A DNA stretch of 9,221 nt, from contig CAMOEH010000105.1 in NCBI GenBank assembly GCA_946612055.1, forward strand, positions 1 to 9,221. Direction: 5' to 3'. The position numbers and the translations under genes are program-made. Source of the DNA: an uncultured Bacillota bacterium. Lineage in GTDB: Bacteria > Bacillota_I > Bacilli_A > RFN20 > CAG-826. Shown here piece by piece: positions 5,684 through 9,221 of this stretch (positions are counted from its first letter, which is position 1; each line of letters opens with the position of its first letter). A model generated the notes under the pieces. That model was not told the DNA's origin and ran no database searches. It saw nothing but the letters and a program-made list of their open reading frames with translations.

Positions 5684-8212
5684 ATGAAAAAGATTTCAAC
5701 CCTGGCTTTGTTGGCGGTTTCCGGCATGTTACTTTTGGCATCTTGCTCCAAAGAACCCGCCAAACCATCTACCTACGAATTAACTTTCCATCAAACGGCT
5801 GAAGGGGAAAACGAAGACTACGTGTTCGTCGTTACTCCGGGAATAACCCGCCAAACCGATGCCTGGGCAGTGGAACCTGATATCAATCCCAAAGAAGGCT
5901 ATTCTGCGGTTTGGGGCGAATATAACGTCGAGGAAATGACCGCCGATTTAACCATTGAACCGGTTTATACCCCGATTCAATATAAGGCGTCCTTCTATCA
6001 AAGGGATACGGGCGATAAGCTTGGCGAATCCCTATTTACCGTGGAAGATACCGTCATTGCCAATATTCCTGCATTGCCAACCCTATTTGGTTATACCTAC
6101 GCTTGGGAACCATATGCGATCGAAGCTCACGATATGTCCATCTATTGCGACAAGACCGCTAACGTTCATACGATCACCTTCTATTACGAAGATGAAGAAG
6201 GGAACGAAGTTGAATTAGGGACCGAGGAATTCACGATTGAGACCGAATCGGTCGAAGAACCCGCGATTCCAGCTAGGGAAGGATATGATTCCTATTGGCC
6301 AGAATATGATTTGACTTTGGACCAAGATATCGAGGTTGTCGCGCATTACGAGCTTCACCATTATTATGTCCAATTTGTTTTCGAAGGCAAAAACGTTGGT
6401 GATCCCGTTCCTTATGATGAAGGCGACACCTACGCTGACTTGATCAAACCGGAAGTCCCGGAAAAAACCGGATATACCGTCGCTTGGCCGACTTCGGTCG
6501 AACTCGCTAAAGCTGAGATTGCTGATCCTCAAGTCATTGAAGGCATCGCGACCGCCAACACCTATACCGTTAGCTACGAAGGAAGCGAAGAAACGACTTC
6601 GGTTACTTATGACGCTCCGTATGAATTGCTCTCCTCTGGCGATTTCTATGCCTGGTTTTATAACGGAGAAGAAATTGCTACTTCCGGCCAAAGATGGAAC
6701 ATCGCTGACGATGTTGAATTAACTCAAGAATTCAATTTCACGACCTACAAAGCCGTCGATTTCGAAGACGGATTAAACCGCATCATCACCATTGATAGCA
6801 ACGTTACCTCGCTTGAAGTCGTTGATGAAGAAGGACTCCATGGTAGCAAAGCTCTCAAGGCCGTCTTCCCTAATGGCGATGGCTTCCTCAACATTAACAA
6901 AGACTACCTTGATTTGGTCTTTGGCGATCCCGAGGTCAAAGCACTTTCCTTCTACGCAAAGGGAACTTTGGAAACCAACAATTTCCGTCACATCACGGTC
7001 GATGCCTCCAAAGTTAACGGCAATAGCGACATCGTTTCTTGCTATGAACAAAACAATAACGGCTATGGCATTACCACGACCTACAAGCAGTTCTTCCTTC
7101 TTAGAGGCGTCTATGAGGAAATGGGCGATGACGATTGGGCGATCAAATACGGCGGACAGAACGGCCCGCACACCTTGTATTTGGATAAATTCCAAACCTC
7201 TAAATACGACTATTTCGACTTTGACACGGTTAACGGATTAGAAAACGGATGTGCCGACAATAACGTCGATGCTCAAAACAAAGAACATTTCTACCTCCGT
7301 AACCCGGTCACCAGGCAGGCCCAATTCCAGATCAATGCAGGCGACCCTGGAACCTTTGATAGCGCCAGACCGAGCTATGATATGAAAACCGAAGGCGAAA
7401 GATCCATCACCTTCCATAAAAATGGCGGCTATGTTTCTTTGGCCATCAAAGGCCAAAATGGCGGAAGCCCGACCATTCCTGACGAAGGCATCTTCTTTGA
7501 CTATTACGCCGATTTCCATATCAACGGTTGGTTCTCTGGCGGTGGCGGAAACATCCTCGATGGCAAAAACGGCCGTATCGTCTCCCAGGAAAACGAATCT
7601 GTCAAAGGTGGGATTTGGCACACCTTCCATTTCACCAAAGATCAGATTGCTTCTGATGGAAGATTCCTCATCCTCCAAGGCTCGCCTACCGGCAACATCT
7701 ATATCGATAACATCCGCTATGCCGATCCGTCCCTGACCCTAACAGAATCGTTCGAAGGCAATAAATACGTGACCAAATTTGGCGACTACACCAACGTCAC
7801 GGATTACGATATCGCTAGCGAAAGCCAATCGAACGCAATCCGCGACGCCAATCCCGATTACATTTTCATCTTCGAATGGAATGGTTGCAATAGCGCCGCT
7901 ATCACCAATGAAAGAGCTAGCGATGGCGGATATAGCTTGAAACTCGATCTTAAGGGCGTTCAGAATCCGGTCCGTGTCCTCCCTAGATTCCTTAAGCTCA
8001 TGAGCGACACAAGCACCATCTCCTTCGATGTTTATACCGAAGATGTCGTCTTCCTCGATTCCCATTTCGATGCCGTGGAATTGGGCGTCTGGACGACGGT
8101 AACCTTCGCCAAATCGGAATTCGCGAAAGCGGATGCGAATCGCTTGTTCTCTGAAGAAAAATGGTGCGAAAAAGGCACCCTCTACATCGATAACATCGTC
8201 GTCGCTTTATAA
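5684..8212 (+). CDS. Lipoprotein with four beta repeats and three carbohydrate-binding-like modules
   Basis: The product has 842 residues. A clear lipoprotein signal ends in LASC with the lipidated Cys at 21. Residues about 31-292 hold four degenerate repeats of about 64 residues, a probable beta-rich stalk, followed by a partial fifth (about 293-350). Three modules follow (about 357-505, 508-678, 683-842), ending LYLDKF (498-503), YIDNIR (673-678) and YIDNI (834-838). They correspond one to one with the modules of the 623-residue protein: SKAL (388-391), PDEGIFFD (599-606) and FDVYTED (781-787) recur at matching places. No enzyme motif is visible. The gene lies 27 bp before a sugar-type solute-binding lipoprotein with no terminator between, so they form an operon. 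I infer a membrane-anchored glycan-capture protein that displays its binding modules beyond the cell wall and passes ligand to the importer. Adhesion is the main alternative. Confidence 0.82.
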   Translation: MKKISTLALLAVSGMLLLASCSKEPAKPSTYELTFHQTAEGENEDYVFVVTPGITRQTDAWAVEPDINPKEGYSAVWGEYNVEEMTADLTIEPVYTPIQYKASFYQRDTGDKLGESLFTVEDTVIANIPALPTLFGYTYAWEPYAIEAHDMSIYCDKTANVHTITFYYEDEEGNEVELGTEEFTIETESVEEPAIPAREGYDSYWPEYDLTLDQDIEVVAHYELHHYYVQFVFEGKNVGDPVPYDEGDTYADLIKPEVPEKTGYTVAWPTSVELAKAEIADPQVIEGIATANTYTVSYEGSEETTSVTYDAPYELLSSGDFYAWFYNGEEIATSGQRWNIADDVELTQEFNFTTYKAVDFEDGLNRIITIDSNVTSLEVVDEEGLHGSKALKAVFPNGDGFLNINKDYLDLVFGDPEVKALSFYAKGTLETNNFRHITVDASKVNGNSDIVSCYEQNNNGYGITTTYKQFFLLRGVYEEMGDDDWAIKYGGQNGPHTLYLDKFQTSKYDYFDFDTVNGLENGCADNNVDAQNKEHFYLRNPVTRQAQFQINAGDPGTFDSARPSYDMKTEGERSITFHKNGGYVSLAIKGQNGGSPTIPDEGIFFDYYADFHINGWFSGGGGNILDGKNGRIVSQENESVKGGIWHTFHFTKDQIASDGRFLILQGSPTGNIYIDNIRYADPSLTLTESFEGNKYVTKFGDYTNVTDYDIASESQSNAIRDANPDYIFIFEWNGCNSAAITNERASDGGYSLKLDLKGVQNPVRVLPRFLKLMSDTSTISFDVYTEDVVFLDSHFDAVELGVWTTVTFAKSEFAKADANRLFSEEKWCEKGTLYIDNIVVAL
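5774..6559 (+). repeat. Four 64-residue protein repeats (internalin-B-repeat-like stalk)
   Basis: Within the 842-residue lipoprotein, each unit has a beta strand, a second strand and a loop with Gly-Tyr then Trp four or five residues later. The Gly-Tyr pairs start at residues 72, 136, 200 and 263, so the period is 64, 64 and 63. This resembles the Listeria-Bacteroides (Flg_new, InlB B-repeat) pattern, with GY-x(2,3)-W in place of the usual GY-x-F-x-GW. The copies have diverged widely and show no obvious DNA-level repeat. Confidence 0.6.
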
Positions 8213-8239
8213 ACAACAAAGAATAAGGAGCGTTGAAAT

Positions 8240-9221
8240 ATGAAAAGAACGAAGAAACTCATCCCGTTAGTTGCCACTTTAGCGGTAATGGCCACAGCTG
8301 CGTGTGGCGGTGGAGGCATCGATAAAACCAAAACCAATATCTCTTTATGGGCCTTTAATGGTGGCGTCGGCAATCGCTGGTTAGAAAACGCGATGCGCAA
8401 ATTCGAAACAATCCACGCCGCCGATTCTTATGAAGACGGCAAAACGGGGGTCGCTCTTACTTGGACAGGCAACACCGACTCCTCTGGAGCTTTGTCCACG
8501 ATGAAAACGTCTTCTTATGCCGTTTATTTCACCGAAAAAGGCGACACCCCCTATACCTTAGCCAACAAAGGCCTTGCTTACGATTTGACCGATTTGATCA
8601 AAGGAAAAGCCTCTGAAAGCGAAAATAGAACCATCGAAGACAAGCTCGATGAGGACTACCGCACCGTATTGCAAGGAGAAGATGGTAAATACTATGCCCT
8701 CCCGCATTATGAATGGTATCCGGGTCTAACTTACGATATCTCCGCCTTTGACCGTCTTAATGCCTATTTTGCTGCAGAAGATGAAGAAGACGCCCAAGCC
8801 TATGTTTCGGAAGTCACAAACGATAACAGGACCTATCGTTTCGGAACTGGTAGATTCGTTGGCTCTTCAACGGCAAAGAAAAGTTGCGGCAACGATGGCA
8901 TCTATGGAACCGAAGACGATGGCCTTCCTTCCTCCGTGCAAGAATTCCTCATTCTTTGCGCATATTTGAAATCAAATGGCCTCGCTCCTTTGGCAGTCAC
9001 GGGAAACCATAGAGACTATAGCGCTTATCTATTGCAAGGCTTCTTGACCTCGTTGCTAGGAAAAGAAGGGATCCTCAATTTCTATGATTTCGATGGAACG
9101 ATCAATGCATTAGATATTGATGCACAGGGTAACGTGGAATTAACCGGGGAAGATCTTTTCTCTGACGGCAGCGGCATCAAGGCCCCCAAGTTCACCGAAA
9201 AGACCGTCACGGAAGCAACGG
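8240..9221 (+). CDS. Family 1 extracellular solute-binding lipoprotein (ABC sugar importer), 3' end outside window
   Basis: The frame is open from ATG 8240 to the right edge (327 codons, no stop). TAAGGAG at 8224-8230 lies nine bases upstream. The signal peptide ends TAAC with the lipidated Cys at 22, followed by a Gly-rich linker. The mature part begins with ISLWAFNGGVGNRWLENAMRKFE (residues 34-56), the usual first strand and helix of family 1 sugar-binding proteins. Typical later landmarks are GLAYDLTDLI (111-120), DGKYYALPHYEWYPGLTYD (148-166, ligand cleft and hinge) and DDGLPSSVQEFLILCAYLK (226-244). NDGIYGTEDDGLP (218-230) is an acidic, Gly-rich loop that might bind calcium. It should capture an oligosaccharide and deliver it to membrane permeases, probably encoded just to the right. 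Its position directly after the 842-residue lipoprotein suggests that both handle the same substrate, which cannot be named from sequence. Confidence 0.88.
   Translation, partial: MKRTKKLIPLVATLAVMATAACGGGGIDKTKTNISLWAFNGGVGNRWLENAMRKFETIHAADSYEDGKTGVALTWTGNTDSSGALSTMKTSSYAVYFTEKGDTPYTLANKGLAYDLTDLIKGKASESENRTIEDKLDEDYRTVLQGEDGKYYALPHYEWYPGLTYDISAFDRLNAYFAAEDEEDAQAYVSEVTNDNRTYRFGTGRFVGSSTAKKSCGNDGIYGTEDDGLPSSVQEFLILCAYLKSNGLAPLAVTGNHRDYSAYLLQGFLTSLLGKEGILNFYDFDGTINALDIDAQGNVELTGEDLFSDGSGIKAPKFTEKTVTEAT

Noticed and set aside
6215..6691. Long minus strand open frames inside the 842-residue gene (also 6773-7195, 7238-7678 and 7739-8065)
   Set aside because: They follow the codon phase of the real gene on the opposite strand, lack ribosome binding sites, and the + strand product has a signal peptide, repeats and a paralogue.

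Overview
The window reads as DNA from a low-to-mid GC Gram-positive bacterium (Bacillota). Genes start after strong AGGAG-type ribosome binding sites. TGA is a stop codon, so the code is not the Mycoplasma one. There are three predicted lipoproteins and one further exported protein, and a textbook hairpin-plus-T-run terminator follows one gene. The style of the exported proteins (internalin-like beta repeats, jelly-roll modules ending in Y-[IVL]-D-N-[IF], a family 1 sugar-binding lipoprotein) fits a gut-dwelling lineage of Bacilli or Erysipelotrichia. That placement is inference.

Left part (1-1656). The 3' end of an unrecognised gene (2-256) is followed by a compact two-gene unit on the + strand: a 105-residue basic helical protein (427-744), overlapped by 14 bases by a 219-residue nucleotidyltransferase-fold protein (731-1390). 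The pair looks like a toxin-antitoxin or abortive-infection module of the AbiE/MNT kind. Its promoter carries three copies of the heptamer TAAACTA in alternating orientation, as expected of a self-repressed operon. A 38-bp imperfect direct repeat (35 of 38 identical) flanks the unit. It includes the last codons and stop of the upstream gene, so the unit appears to be an insertion at, or duplication of, a gene's 3' end.

Middle (1657-3552). A 498-residue lipoprotein of unknown function lies on the minus strand. It is divergent from the large right-hand genes and separated from them by about 400 bp of regulatory DNA. That spacer holds helically phased T-tracts, a bulged inverted repeat and a cre-like LacI-family operator.

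Right part (3553-9221). Two exported proteins, 623 and 842 residues, share a homologous C-terminal half made of three beta-sandwich modules but have unrelated N-termini: a Cys/His-containing segment in the first, and a lipid anchor plus four 64-residue repeats in the second. The first has its own strong terminator. The second is followed after only 27 bp by a family 1 ABC-transporter solute-binding lipoprotein that runs off the window. A shared 15-bp element (13 of 15 identical) lies upstream of both paralogues. The simplest model is a surface carbohydrate capture and uptake locus: the tri-modular proteins bind polymer or oligosaccharide, and the lipoprotein delivers it to an ABC importer encoded to the right. 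The ligand is unknown, and the two paralogues are the most novel part of the window.
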